64,000 nucleotides of DNA, from NCBI GenBank assembly GCA_024734555.1, contig JANPWX010000247.1, positions 1,800,907 to 1,864,906 on the forward strand. The letters are read 5' to 3'. This DNA comes from Trochalopteron elliotii (Eukaryota; Chordata; Aves; Passeriformes; Leiothrichidae). The stretch's first letter is position 1, and the number at the start of each line of letters is the position of its first letter. A model generated the notes under the pieces. The model worked only from the letters and a program-made list of their open reading frames with translations. It was not told the origin of the DNA and made no database searches. This document shows positions 37,401-52,324 of the stretch, piece by piece. The translations under genes and the position numbers were made by a program.

Positions 37401-40400
37401 TGCCCCCTGCACTCAGCTTCCCTTCCTGCAGACCCTTCCTCCATGCAGTGAACAACTGAACCACCTCACTCTCAGGGCAGTTTGGTCCCAAACTCCTTGG
37501 TGCAAGCCAGGACATGTCACTCTTAGTGTGTGGCAGGCACAGAGTGGCAAAGGCAATGTGAAATCAGATCTTCCCCAAAGAGGGGAGAAGTGCTCCCTAG
37601 GTAACACGGTTTCCTCTGAGGAGTTTTACTTTGAGTTTAATTACATCAGTTTTTATAAGAAAATCAAATGTCCGAGTAACTGAAGTTACTCAATCTGGTA
37701 AGAGTTACCTCAAAACAGACACTGTTTTTCTGGACTGCTCCTGCTTATGGGAGAGAAGTCAAAGGCACAGAGCACATTCAAGAGTTTGCCTTCCCTTTCA
37801 AATTTAAAGCCCACAATCACTGCATTACTACATAAAGACAACCTAACCTTCAAAAGCACTGCAACGACTGACAGAAGAGGGCCTATTATTTTAAGATGCT
37901 AATTTCTGCACCTTTAAGCAACTCAGGAACACCAGCCTGTACTCTAAACTAAAGCTTTCCCCTGCAAGGGTGCAGCTGCCATCCATGTGTTCTGACACTT
38001 GGGAGAAGGGCAGAAAACAGAAGGAATTCCAGTGTGATAATCTAGCTCTGATTCTGCCCTGTCAGGTTTGTGCAGCCCTGGAATATTTACTGACACAGAG
38101 CAGAAGTGTGCAGCATTGGAATAAAAATCAAAATAGCATGTCAAGTGGATGAGCTCTGTAGTACTCACTTGCAAGGTAGTGTGGGGTGATGGTAAACACA
38201 TTCATCTCCATTTTTACAGGCAGGCCAGTACTTGCAGCGCTCCAGCACCTTCTCCTGCTTTTGCAGCATGCTTAAGTCTTCCATTTCCACTGGATGGTAA
38301 GAAACAAGGAAAAAAAAAAAAAAAACGAGTTGGGATCTTTATGATTCTACATGCAATTTGGTATAATCAAAATTCAAGGTACTTCTATTCTCTCTTAATC
38401 AAAAAAAGTCATGACAGTAAAAGTTTATGATATTTTCTGAAGAAAATTTCCAAAATCATAATGTGAAAAGTCATAATACTGGACTGACAGCTGCCTTTTG
38501 GTGATAAAAGACCAAATTTGCACTGTTTACAAGCAAAATAAATCGGTTTTCTTTGCAAATCTGAATTGATTTAAAGACCTGAACAGACAAGACAATGCTC
38601 CAGCTGAACCTGACAATACTCCAGCTGATTGTTCTGCTGAGCCACAAGTTAATTATAGCCATGCTTCCTTTTTCAAAGATATTTTTTGCTCTAGAAAATT
38701 ATTTCAAGACATGAAAGTTAAAAATCAGTTTTTACACTGATCAGATTTATTATCATGGGGGCACATACTGAAGAAGAACTGCTTTCATGTAATTTGTTCA
38801 GACACTTTAGTTACCTGAACCCAGACTCTAACCCAAAAAGTATTTAAGAAATTCTAAGCTGAAACATTCCATACCTTCACTACTCTTGCAGGAACATGGG
38901 ACTTTGACTTTCTCCTATTTAACACTGCATGTAAAACCTTATTCTCCAAATTCAGACAACTGTACATATGTTGCTGTTGTCTTATTTTCCCAAATCTGCC
39001 TAAACCTTGGCTCTTCAAAGTTTTCCAGCATTGCCTAGACCTCCCTCTCTGATTCTACTAATGACAAATTGCTCCAGCTTCATTCTGTCCTTAGCCTCAT
39101 TGATGCCTTCTCCTTGCAACACACCAAAGCCAAATGATGCCATCCTGTTGTAGGACCACTGGCTCATACAGATCACCTCCACATGGATCTGATTGTGTGT
39201 GAGCTTCAGCCCCATCCCTGCTACTTCACAGGAATCCTTAACAGAGCAGGGACTGTACTGGCAACACTCTCCTGTACCAAACAGCTTTGGTGAGGAGTAT
39301 CAGGCTACACATGGAAAAGCATGGATTTGCAAGGAAGTACTCTAATGATCATCTCTCTGTGCTGGTAAAGTGCAGGAATACACAACATTCCCTAAGCTTT
39401 AAGACTGCCTGATATGTGCAGTACTTCTGCAGCCAGGGAACTGAAAGGATGTGGACTTAAGAGATCTTTTGCTATGGTGCTGTCATAATTGCATTACACA
39501 TTTACAGATAGATCCATGAAATTTAAGGGTTCTCAGTACAGCATCAAATAGTATTCTTTATTTAGTTCAGAAATCTGGATACACTGCTACTACAGAAAAT
39601 AAAGATCTTTATTTTCTTAAGAAAGTTAAGTAAAAAACATGAATCCAAGCACAGCCCTCAGGCAAGTATTCAACAGACCTAAGACAAAACAGTACGCTGT
39701 GTTTTTCATCACCATGTCAACATTCTGAACAATTCAAACACGTGACTCAGCAAGCAATTTCCCATGTTATTCAAAAGAAATACAGAAAGAAAATATAGAA
39801 ACCTTCATGTAAAATCATGCACTGTTAAGTCCTGCTCTCAGGTGCTAGCCACTGAACTCTACCACTTACACTTAACAGGCTCCTCTTGGTGTTGCAACCC
39901 TCAACAAAAACATTAATAATGTCTGATATATTTTTATAAGTTCAAGGCATGTCAGCATGTTAACTGTAACATTTCCTGTCCATCAGCACAGGGACAAATC
40001 ATTACCAGTCAACCACATTTCTGGCAACGAAGACCAACTACATTTGCAAAAAAACCCCACCAAATTTTACCAGTATTGAGATGTGTGGAGAACTATCACA
40101 TGCCATATTGCTCTAGTATACCAAGACAAAGGCTTCTGAAAAGATGGTCCCACTGAACTCCCACACTTCATTTGCCTAAAGAATGTTCTAATTAGAAGAA
40201 TAAACACCACCACTTTGGTTTCTTAAGAATGATACATCCAGGAGGTGTAGCCATGACCAAAGCACCACCCCAAGGTTAGATCCTGTTGGTCAGTATAATT
40301 ACCATCACAGTTCTCCAGCTCCCTGGTGACAATTTGCATCTGCTGTGCTCGAAGACCTTTTAATCCTCTGCCAGCACACATGTGCTGGGTAACTGGCTTT

Positions 40401-43400
40401 ACTCCTTCCATTATACACATATCTTCCTCCTCCTGATCAGAGAGGTATCCTGGTGGACTGGGCACGCCATCCAGTGTCACAATGAACTTGGGACTAGCAG
40501 GTTTCTCTGGCTGTGCAAGCTGGTCTCTATCAACAAAGAAATTTAAATAGTAGTAAATTTAGATTTTTTGACTCAAGAGGTTTGAGTGAATGTGAGCTGT
40601 GCTAGTGGGCAGAAATAGTACAAGTTTATCAATGGAGAGTCAGGCAGCAACAGAACTTCTTTTAGTAACTACTGGTAATGCATTCCGGTTAACAGTTAGC
40701 CTTCAGGTCTCCCTGAGGCACTAATAAGAACTACAGGTCTCAGGTACAAGTTCAGTTTGTTGCATTCTGCTCAACAGAGAGATGCAAGAGCTCATTTACA
40801 AACAGTCAATCCTCTGGAATTTGCAGTTTTGAGGCAGAAAAAGGGAGCAAATACCATTCCTGGAATTACAAACCTCTCAACACACAAAACATGTGTCTCC
40901 TCTAAATTAGCGAAAAGCACCCTATGAAACAGTGGTGTAAAAGATTTTAGAACTAGGATGAGAGAATTGAAATAGTGATATTAAGAACTTTGACATTCAG
41001 CCTGACTGAATGGTCAGTCTAGCCTAGTGTCCTGTATCTGACAGTAGTCAGCATGGATAAGAGGGAGCATTAAAATAGAGGACACATACATTTTCTCCAG
41101 TCTTTCACCATCCCATCCATTTCACCTGAGGGGTTTCCTGAATGGCAGGTGATTCTAAGTATATGGAGAACTGTGGAGTTCTCATCTTTGACAAACAGCA
41201 ATGGGATAAACTTTGCTTCTCTATGAAATGAGGCTAAAAGCAACTACACTGTAGAATGCCTTTAAGAAGACAGAAACCAGAACATTAAAAACATCACGAG
41301 GTAGAACTTTCAGACTGAAGCAGTCAGAAACTGACCTATTCACATGCAAAAATTTACCTCTCTCCAATAGTAGCACAGTCACAGCTTTCAACTGTGATAT
41401 TGCCAGGTTATCCTTTTGGGTTTGCATGCTCAGTGTTGGTTTTGTTTTCAATTAACACAGGCTGCCAAAAGTTACTCACAGAAAGGAAGCACCAGCAGTT
41501 TCTCAAGCACAGCAGCCCACGTGATGAAGTTCATCACACTGTTCAGAGTGGATTTAACCCGTAACAGGTTAAATCTATTCTGTTCCCTGGAACTTTGTTT
41601 GAAGCTGACATGAACTTTATGCTTCTCCTGGTCAAACTCTCCAGTAAGGAGCCTTAAATCACTGCCCAGGATTCACTACACTCAATACTGTGTTAAAAGA
41701 TGTTTCTTAAGAAATTTAATCCAAGGGTGAAAAAGGTATAAAACTAAGGGCAATTTTAGCAAAAAGATTACTTGAATAAGATTTCAGAAATCAGAACAAA
41801 AGAGCAGTACTCTTCAGTTCCTTCTTCTTCTTTCTTGCAAATCAAAGACATGCTCAAGCTACAGTTAACCTAGTTAACCCTAGAATTATTTTCCATTTAG
41901 AAGGATTTCTGGGAGGCCTTTTTTCCTTCTGCTTTTCAAAGTCAGTCCACTTTCCATGATTTCATACCTCCTAACTGAACTGACAAAGCAGAAGTCTGAC
42001 CAAATGGCTCCATCTAACCCACAAACAAGCAATTTGACCTGTAACAGTGCTAAATGAAGTAGCTTATTACCGTGTCTGTATTAGACGTCCTGAGTGAACT
42101 CGCACTGCCTCTGTGCCCTTCTTTCCCAACTGCTGATTCTGGGCTGCCATTTCCTCTGACAACTTGGGCTTCTTCAGGATAAACGACCGAGTATCTGAGT
42201 GGACCATAGATTCTGGGTCACAGTAATCTGCATTGGGAGAAAAATGACAGAGAAGAGTAAAACAAGGTGCTAGTTGTACTCTTAACTTAGAGCATATTTC
42301 TAGTATCAATTCATGGCCAATAAGCTAATCTTACTTTGTTTTAATTTCTTTCTAGTATTTTCCAGAAAACATTTTTACTCCCCTGTTAATTCTACAGAGG
42401 TGGATCAACAGAAGCCATAAGCCATATCAGGTCAGATCAGGAAATTTTATAAATGGAATGGCTATGCTGAAGAGGGTCCACCTACCCTCCCAACCCCCCC
42501 AAATCTCTCATCCTCTGAACAGCTACTAATGTAATGCATTCATTCCTTAGAGATGCAGAAACCAGAAAATTGTAGAAATCAGTATAATTAATTGAAAAAG
42601 AGTAGCTTAACATTCACTGGCTGGTAACATTAGATTTGAAAATAAAAGATCACAAGACTTAACCCTGAGTCACTTGCAAGGCATCTTCAACCATAGAATC
42701 AATCTGAAGCCGACAAGAGAGCTCCTTTTGTTCAATTCCTAAAAGACCAGCAATAAGAAGCATATTTTACAGCATGTCAACAAGAAACTACAGATTAGAG
42801 AACTGAGGCACACTCTCTAATTCTTTCAATTAAAAAAATCAACAACAAAAACATTCACACTTTTAACAACAACAAAAGCCATTCTCATTATTATGAACCC
42901 TTTTCTCATTGTTTCAGAAACTGTAACATGGCAAAAGCCAAGTACTGTAGGACACTTCTTGTTCCCATAATTCCTGCTCAGTACAAATGAGGTCTGTGGG
43001 CACAGCAACTGATGAAGGCCAAGCTCTTCCTCCTCACTTGTAGATGAGTTGGCCATTCAGAGAAAACATACAGAGGAAAGCAACTAACAAGGGACTACCT
43101 TACAGTCTTCTTAAAAGAGCTGAAGTAAATCAGAGCAGCACAGTTCCACATTTGAGATATGGCTTAAAATTATTTTTGCTTTCTGCAGATTTCCTAAGCA
43201 AGTTGTCATTTCCATTTCAATGACAAAAGAGTGAAAATATTTAGCATAATTATTTTCTGTGCATTAATTCAAAGGCTGATAAAGCTTTTTCTCACACACT
43301 TTACAGATACAATTTCAATTACTTAAGGGTGGCAGAAAGATTCCAAATACATGTATATGAGGAATAAGTAACTGCAAAAATATTTTTTAAACAATGAATG

Positions 43401-46400
43401 TTTAGCATTCCTTAACAATGATCATGGGATGATGTAACAAAAATCTTACTCAAAACCAAATTTTATTCATTATTGAAATATCTAAACATTTAGCAAGTAT
43501 AAACTAAGTACTTGTCATAGAAATATTTTTCCCTGCCTTACTTCTGTGATTCCTTGTGACTAACAAAGACAATCCCCCACCCTCTGTAAGAAAACCATGC
43601 TGAAAAGGCACTCTGACTGCTTGTAAATGTTATGCCCTTTAGGAGATCCAAAACACAAATAAAAACAAAAGCTGACACAGCCTGGTATCAGCTGTCCTGT
43701 AAGAGCAAATAGAGCATTCTTATATTTAAACTGAAAAATAAAACACTAGAACCATTTGTGTGGAAACCATGTGTTGGAAGGAATCTTTTAACACTTCAAA
43801 TGTTGGAAAAGTGTTCTAAATACTAGAGTATCTTCACTCTCACTTAAGCCTCGTGACAGAATTACTCCTACAAGTTACTAAGGAAAATATGCAAAGGATG
43901 GGGAAAACAGAAGCTATCCAAATATAAATACCTATGCAAAACTATTCTTCAGTGATATGCCACAATGCTATACCCTTCTTTGCTTACTGATTAATTCCTC
44001 TGAGGTTGTCTGTGTGTGTGTGTTTGGATACATGTATTTATCTGCAGCCATGCTTTAGAAGTTGCATGGTCTTGAAGGCAGTTCTGCATGCAACTTTTGA
44101 TGCAGACTTGAAAATTAAAAGCATTCCTTTCCTTTTCTCTGCTCAGCCTGTAAAATGGCATTCCCTAGTATAAATTCTTAACAGAACATTATCAGATGAC
44201 CTTGAATTTCTTCAACTGTCTGCTCCTTTGACTCTTCTACTTGAAGCTGAGAACTCAAAACAGGCAGTCTGCTTTGCACATGAATTACTTCTAACTGTGA
44301 TTCTTCTGGGCTAATTCGAGTTCTTGGTGCAACTGGAACAGTCTGTTTCTGTGGAACTTTAAATAGAGAAACAACAGCAAATCATTTACATACTACCCAA
44401 TCACACAATAGTAGTATTTTTAGATATATTTTTTGTGCCAAAATAACTCTCACAAATTCCTACACACACACAAAAAAAAATAAATCCCAAGCATCTGTCT
44501 CCACAAAAACCATCTTTAAGCTACCTGTAAAATTCTTAGGGTGCAAGCATATTTGTGCATGTGCACAGAGCACCCTGAGTGGCACCTCAGAACACTTACA
44601 TGTAAGACAAAACAGCATGACAAGGATTAGAGTGACAACAGCAACGTAGTCATTCATCCATTTCCCCATATAATTAATGTGGTACTTTCTGATAGTTTTG
44701 AAATCACTTCTCATTCCATCTTTCATATAAATAATCACGGATCATCAATGTGTCTCTTCATATGATGCTAGCTACCCTTTGCTGAAGTGCTTGCAAATAG
44801 AATACAAAACTTAATGGCAGCAGAATTATAGAATCATTGAGATTTGAAAAGACCCTTAAAATCACCAAGTGCAACTGCAAACCTAGCCCACCACTGGTAA
44901 GTGCACCACTAATCCACATCCCCAAGTGCTACATCTACACTCCTTTTAAATACCTTTAGGGATGGTGACTCCACCACTTCTCTGGACAACCTGTTTCAAT
45001 GGATGACCACCCTCTCCATGAAGAACTTTTTCCTAATATCCAATCTTAACCTCCATCAGCATCACCTAAGGCCATTTCCCCTGGTCCTATCACTGGTAAT
45101 TTGGGAAGAGATCGACCCTGACCAAACTACAACCTCCTTTCAGACAGCTGTGGCTTGGAATGTGGGGGTAGCAGGACAACAGGCTGACTTCTTTACTTGG
45201 TTTCTGCTAAGACTGTCAGACCTGATTGTGAGAAGCTAAACTCTTCCCTTGGCTGAGTATCAGATCAGCATTTAACTTCTGACACAAACAACTGAAAGGT
45301 ACCACTCAAGTACTTGATTCATTATTTTTGAATTTATTGTTTTGTGCGGCAGTGCGCAGTTTGGGATTTCCAATAATGCTGTATGTTTTTGTTGTTTGTT
45401 TGTAATGGTTTGTCCCTACACCCCGATCCCCAAACCCCTGTGGTCCTTCCCTGATAATGGACCTTGTCAATCACCTTGCCAAAACTAGGAAGATTCTAGT
45501 GAAGGTGCTAGGTGATTTGGCAAGATCCTTGGGTCCTCACCTTTCTTCATTGTATCCCTGTTCTGGGTCACACCCCCCCTCCTGGATTGGTTCTGGGTTC
45601 CCCTGCTCGGTGTACGCCCCTGGGGTACTTAGGGTGAGGACAGAGGCCAGAGCTCACTCAGCACGTGGGCAGCTCCGAGGACAGAATGAAGCCTAGTGAG
45701 AACCACGTGAGAGTCCACTCTTTCTTCCACACCTCCGACCACGCTCCAGCCTGAGATTCAGATCCACCAGATCTTCCATATATGCCGGGGGGAGAGCAAG
45801 CCAGCCGATAAAGCAGCTCAAGACCCCGCAATAGTTTTGTTATACCTCTGTGCTTTAAATTAGTTTACTTCCATATTCCATTAAAAATACTTTAAAAAAT
45901 ATGTTAAATATCACTTCTGAAGTGGAAGAACCTGCATGATACTTCAGATAATATTCACAAATCACCTCCATTAAACAACAAAGTGGTGCCTTCTGGTCTC
46001 TCCACTGAAATATTCTCATGTTGGTAAGTCAAACCACAAGATCACCACTATTAAAAAGATCAATAGTTTTCATCAATTTAGACTTTTCTAGCCATGTTTC
46101 ATTTCCTACCATAGTGCTTTGCACATAGGAAGAGCTTCCTGCACCACCTCAAAGTACTGTTTCTTACAGTTTGCAGAATTTGAGAGAGAGCAAGAGCTTC
46201 AGATGGTAGAAAGATTCTACTTCAGAAGGTATTAAAGTCATGGTTTAAGTAATTTAGTGAATGCTCCCTCCCTGGCAAGGTGCAATGTGTCCTGCTGACA
46301 ATATGTGGATTTATCACCACCCAGTGAAATGAAAGCATGAGACAACAGCTGGATTTGCCCTTCTCCAGGACAACTGCTCAACTGCTGTGTCAACAGCACC

Positions 46401-49400
46401 TAAAATCACTGAACTGAAATTGCAGCCTTGCTGTTAAAGGACAATATACATCATCATACACATCCTGATACTTATCAACATACCCTGATATACATCAACC
46501 ACTTTGTTCCTCATTATTTTGCACTTATATTACCTATACCCAGTGCATTTTCTTTTTTTTTTTTTTTTTTTTTTTTTTGCTATTTGGCTTTTTTCTCCTC
46601 CCCTCTCAGAAGGAAGAGTGAAGAAAGGAAAAACAGATTAAGTAAATAGCTCAAACCACATGGCTTCTTTTGATTAATTTTCCCTTGGCAACTATTGTCT
46701 TCAGAATACTCTGGCACTTCCATTTTGTATCTATACACTTCAGACTTACTATCTTCATTACTACATTTTAAATACCACTTCTCTCCCTCATTTATGTTTT
46801 CATAATTCATTACTGAACATCAATGTAATGAAACAGGACACGATAAATCCCTCATGTATAACTGACTTGCTATTTAGCATTCCGTCTTATCTCTAAGCAC
46901 TTTCTTTAGCTTGGATTTATACAACAGAGTTTGGAAATATTACAGATTAGCACAAGCAAAATCAATGCTAATTACCAGTGGAATAATTGGTTGTTTTTGT
47001 AACTGATTCCTGTGCTTCAGAGATTGCTTTCAGTATTAAATTCTTATTGGCCTGTTTTGAAGGCGGCAATGAAGGTCTAAAGGAAATAAAAAAAAAAAAA
47101 TTGTACATGGATTGTACAGCAACTGTATCCATGTCAAAGACAGTTGTTTCAACAGGTTAAAACAGGAATAATATTAACAGAAATCATCATCTACAATTAT
47201 TTTATCCCAAACAGTTTTCAGTTTATCTGCTCTCACAGTGAATGGAGATCCACAAAATGGTCTAAAAAAGTGTGATTTCACCTCTCAACTTAAGCTGCTG
47301 TAAAACCATGCTACATGTGAAAGGCACTCTGCCATTCATTTCTTCCCACCTCTGCCCACCACTTATCTCGTTATGTTTGTGCTGGCACCAATAATTATGC
47401 AGCCATCCTGAGAAATATGATCCAGCTGCATAATTAGACTGACTCTATCAAAAACATATTACTTGTAAAGAAAAGCTCTCTGCTCATCTTTAATGTCAAC
47501 AATAAGGAAGCTTAAATCAGATAAATGTGCTGTGGCACTGAAGATAAATTCAAAACAGTGTATTAACTTAAAATAAATCTTATACAAGCTAGCACTGTAG
47601 GTCAGTAGAACCATCTCTCCTCTAGTTTAAATTTTCTTCCTCTATTGTTAAAAATCAGATACAAAAGTCATGTATTTTGACTAATGCCTGATACTTAAGA
47701 CGGAATTAGGGAGCAGAAAAAAAGGAAAAACCTCTGAAGACTGTTTGAACAGTTAGAATCACCTTAAAGAACAAGGGATAACTGGTTTGAAAACAATACC
47801 TGAAAATAAATCAAATTACTGAAAAATTATTTTACCACAATAAATACCTGGTCTGAAACACATCAACATTAGTGTTCTTGAGCCAGTAAACTTTACCCAA
47901 ATAATATAAAAATTCACACTCCATTGCATCTTACATGCAATACTGAAAACAGGTTACAAAATCAAAGGCAAAAGGGTGGCATGAACAGGCATGTCATCCA
48001 CAGAGTTGTGAGATAGTACAAAAAATATTAAAATGGTTTACTAAATTTTGTCTGTCAGTTTTCAAACGTGCAAACTGATTTTCCCCAGTTCCAAACTTTT
48101 CGTTCATTATATTAATTCCAGAAAGCTCAGAATCACTGAGCTCTTCAGTACCTTCTTTCTGGCTTTGCAGGTACAGACACACTGCTGGAGATGCTTCCTG
48201 TTCGCAATCCGTAGTCTTCTTCATCTTCTTCATCTTCTCCATCATTACAGAACTTTTTCACTTTGACTACCGAGCTTACAACAGGCAGCCGCCTCTTCCT
48301 GGAGCTTTCCTCCTACAACGTACAGAGCAGGCAGAACAGCTCATTTAGTATAAACCTCCCATCAGCTAGTCTGCAAAGAAAGCACTGCAATCCCACCCAG
48401 AGCCAGGAGATGGAGAACTTCCATTCCAGTTGTACAACTGACTGCACTGGGTAATATGAAAATCAGACACATTTACACTGAAACATCTCATTGGAAATGT
48501 AACTGTAAACAACATTAAGGAAAAAAAAGAAGAAAAAACTCAAGTACAGGAAAATTATTCAACACCTACAGAAAACCAGGGTTTTCCAAAGAAATTTATA
48601 GTATTCTTCAAGATGAGTATGGTCAAAGTCTGAGAGAGAAAAGTGAAATCAGTATAAATTACTTTCTTCCTCTGTATCAACTCTAATTTCAGATAAGTGT
48701 AAGGATTCACTTCTAGCAAGGAAATGACATATTCCAAAGGATGCTAATTGTTACACACAGTCAGGACGGTCCAGTTTAGGCAGTGCAAGGTCCCTGTTGT
48801 CTCTTCTGGACATTGCTCATGAAACAGTAACAGAGTAAAAGTATCACAAGATCTTTTTTTTTGAACATTTACAAGAAAAGACACTCCTGACATTCATCAG
48901 TGATTTATGTACAACATTAAATAAATCACTAGATTCTCATTTGCGCTTCTCCATTCTTAAAAACTAAGACACCAGCATGTATCTTTGTAAAGCATTCTAA
49001 ATTTCCAAATAGAATTCATTATTCTTTATACAGAATGAAGGAGTGGCAAAGACAGAACTTTATGAGCAGCAATAAACATAGGTGCACTTGCAATACAAGG
49101 TATGTAGAATACAAGTTTCGTTACAACATTAGCAGCCATAACTATCTCCATCCCTCTCGAAAAAGGCTCTTAATTCATTCATATGGATAGTCTATCAGGT
49201 AGGACTACCACCCTGCCTGGCTTAGCTCGGCCTCCAAAGTACTTAGGGCAGCAATCATCTTTTAGTTTGTCCTTGTCCAACATCCATCCCAAAGAATTCT
49301 TAACTGACATGGCTCTAAATAGAATAATCATCATCATCAGCAATGTATCTGGGCTAATAAACAGCATGCAAAAAATCCTGATTTACAGGACTGTGTAAAG

Positions 49401-52271
49401 CCGGGGGTATACATAGCACTTAAGAAAGATCATACTGATTCAGTAATCTAAGGATCAAAATTTTAATTTCTGATTCATCATATGTAGCTCAATAATGTGC
49501 TACCCTGCTAGTCCAAGTCAATATGACATGAAGATGTTCATGGTAATTAACTCTGAGATGCAGCAAGCTCTCAGATAATGATGTCAAATTATGCAATCTG
49601 CTTTTACCAGTGGATCCAAAGGATGGAATCTCAAACTTACTGGTAGCAGGGATGGAAGTCTTTTGATTTCTCTGAGGTCAAGATTTTACTGAAGTGTACA
49701 CAGCAATTTAGGTTCCTAACAAGAATAAACTTTTGCAATAGTTTAGGTTGTACCAACCTCAGTGCCCACTTTATCAGCACCGTGTTTGGAGGTGGGTCTG
49801 TGACCTTCTGCTAAGCTGCCAAACGTTTCTGGATTGCAGAGCTGGCCTGTTTCCAAGGGCCTGCAGCCCTGTGTGTCTAACTGCCTGCCCTCCTGCAGGC
49901 TGCCCTGTTGTGACAACCTGAGCACGTGTGCGCTGCCATCCGCACTCCTCACGGCTGGCGGCCGGTAGATCTCGGCCGAGGGACGAGAGGAACCGTAAGT
50001 CACAGTCACAATGGGCTTCTTCCGTGCCAAAGGATTCTCCTGCACAAAGTTTAGGTCTTCATCAATGAGATCATCTGGTTCAGGTTTAATGTCAATTACA
50101 GCTTCAGAAGGTGACAATTCCCTCAAAGGCTTGACGGTAGATGTTAAGCGGGATGCAGAACCATCTTCACAGGACTGCCTGATAAAAAAAGAAATCGCCA
50201 ACTGTTATCGGGTAGTCAAGTCCTGGAAAATGAGAATTGTCTTTTAATCAAAGCCAGGTGGGAAGAATCATTAAGGTACTATTGTTTATGCAAATTGAAA
50301 ACACTGATTTTTATTTTCAATTTGGTTAATTAATCTAAGCCCATATGTTGCTTAAAGAACTGAATTCTGATTTAATGTTTTTTATACAACAAATTGTAGC
50401 AATGCTTTACTCTTCAAAAGTACTTGTATCTTCCCAAGTTTCTGTACTGTTTACAATGGCTACTACACTCACACAACTACTGATGATGTCTGAAGGAGTG
50501 TTAGGAAGTAGCCAGCAGCCTTACCTGGAAGCAGTGTTCCTCTGCTCCTGTGAGCTGGTTGAAACTCTGGAGTCATTTCTTTCAGTCCGAGAGCTTGACA
50601 CTGCAAGAGGTGGCACAATATCTTCACGCCTCCTCTCATCACTCACACATGAACTGTTTTTGCTGGAAGGCAGGCTGCTCTCAAAGATATTAGATTCTGA
50701 AGATTTTACACTGGTTGGTTCTGTGGAGACAGGTACCTTTCACTCACTTTTACATTAAAGCACAGCAATACAGATTTTAGAATAAATGTAGCTACGAAAC
50801 TATAAACAAGATGTTGCACAGCTGAATACATCAGCAAGAAACACAGAGAAAACATACAGATACTGGACTCAAAAATAAATGTTTTATCTCAAAATATAAA
50901 GGACTTTCTTAACAGTCTGGGTCCAAAAGACCACATAAACAAAAAATTATTGAAACAGATGAGATATTTTTGCAACTCATTAGACATATGACACTATACA
51001 GAAAAAATAAGCCTACCTTCAGTCATAATGAATTTTCTTACTTACCAGTAGTCACAGATCGCAGCTTATCCAAAACCCCATGGAGCCTGAAATAGACAGC
51101 AGGCAGGGAAAGAAGCAAGAGAAAAAAGAGAAATAAAAAACTTTAACTCACATTCAGACTAATCATTTCTCAGAAACCCACTCCCTTTCCACCCCTATGA
51201 CAAGCACTTCTTTTATCTAAAACTTCACTTTCCATCAAACACAGTATGTTTAACCTCAAAAGGGTGGCTTAAAGTGTCTTGCAGTATGTTTTGTACATGC
51301 AGGTAGAGTATTCATCACATCACCTGCTTTTGGCGTTTAGCTGGTTTACATAATCAAAGCCAATACTACCCACCTTTCACTACAATCAATGGAGTTAAGT
51401 ATCAAGAAGATTGATTCAAAAACCCAATGTTAGAAGCCTAAAATTCTACTTTGTTTATGAAAATTTAATTACACACTAGAGTTAAACGTAATTGTAAGTA
51501 CAAACTCGAACAGTATATAACTCATAGCACATAAAGATTCTCAGGATTCTTCCAGCATGCTTTGTATATACCAACAATACTCTGAGACATGCTCAGTGAA
51601 GTACCAAGTCTGCCCTTTGCCTGTGAAAAAGGCACTCAGCTGAAATAACACAGAAAATTACAGGGCTTTAATACAACAAGGCTGCTTGTTTACAGTGAGA
51701 AGAAAGAAAAAAAACCCCAGCACTTAAATTCATATCTTACTTGGAACTCAAACCTGATAATGGGCAAGTCCACAATTTAGGCTGAATATCAGAAAGGAGC
51801 TAAGGAACAAGAACATATTGAAAAGACTGCATGTGGGAATAATGAAGGCTTATACTCATCCTCCTTGTGAACTTTCATTAGAACACTTGTCAGCTGAGCT
51901 GTGGTGATGCACACCAGTTTTCAGACTGACCTCGGTAACTGATCTGACACTTGGTTCAGAGTAACCAGTGGTGGCCAACCAGCAGGATTGCCAGGTCTGT
52001 CACAATTGCTGCAAAACTTTTGCCAGAAGGCCCAAAATTACCAGCTACAGAGACAAACCAAGGAAGGCAGATCTTGCTGAATACTGTATTTAACCAACAT
52101 AAACATTCTGGGTTGTCTTTAGGAGAAGTAAAAGCATATAAAACTCCCAGCTATATAATCCTATGCAACACTTTTCCACCAATCCCCTTACAGCTTACAC
52201 AGGTTTCATCTTGTCTTCTTTTAACCAATACCTATTTTGGTACCTGATAAAGTACTCTAACATTGAGTCTG

Positions 52272-52324
<53 letters not shown>

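Larger units (their letters stand above)
44357..46975 (-). other. ZC3H14: ZC3H14 intron (2.6 kb) rich in mobile elements
   Basis: Contains a CR1 3' end (44825-45155), an LTR-like element (45401-45830) and a 26-base T run (46553-46578). No exon seen. Confidence 0.8.
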
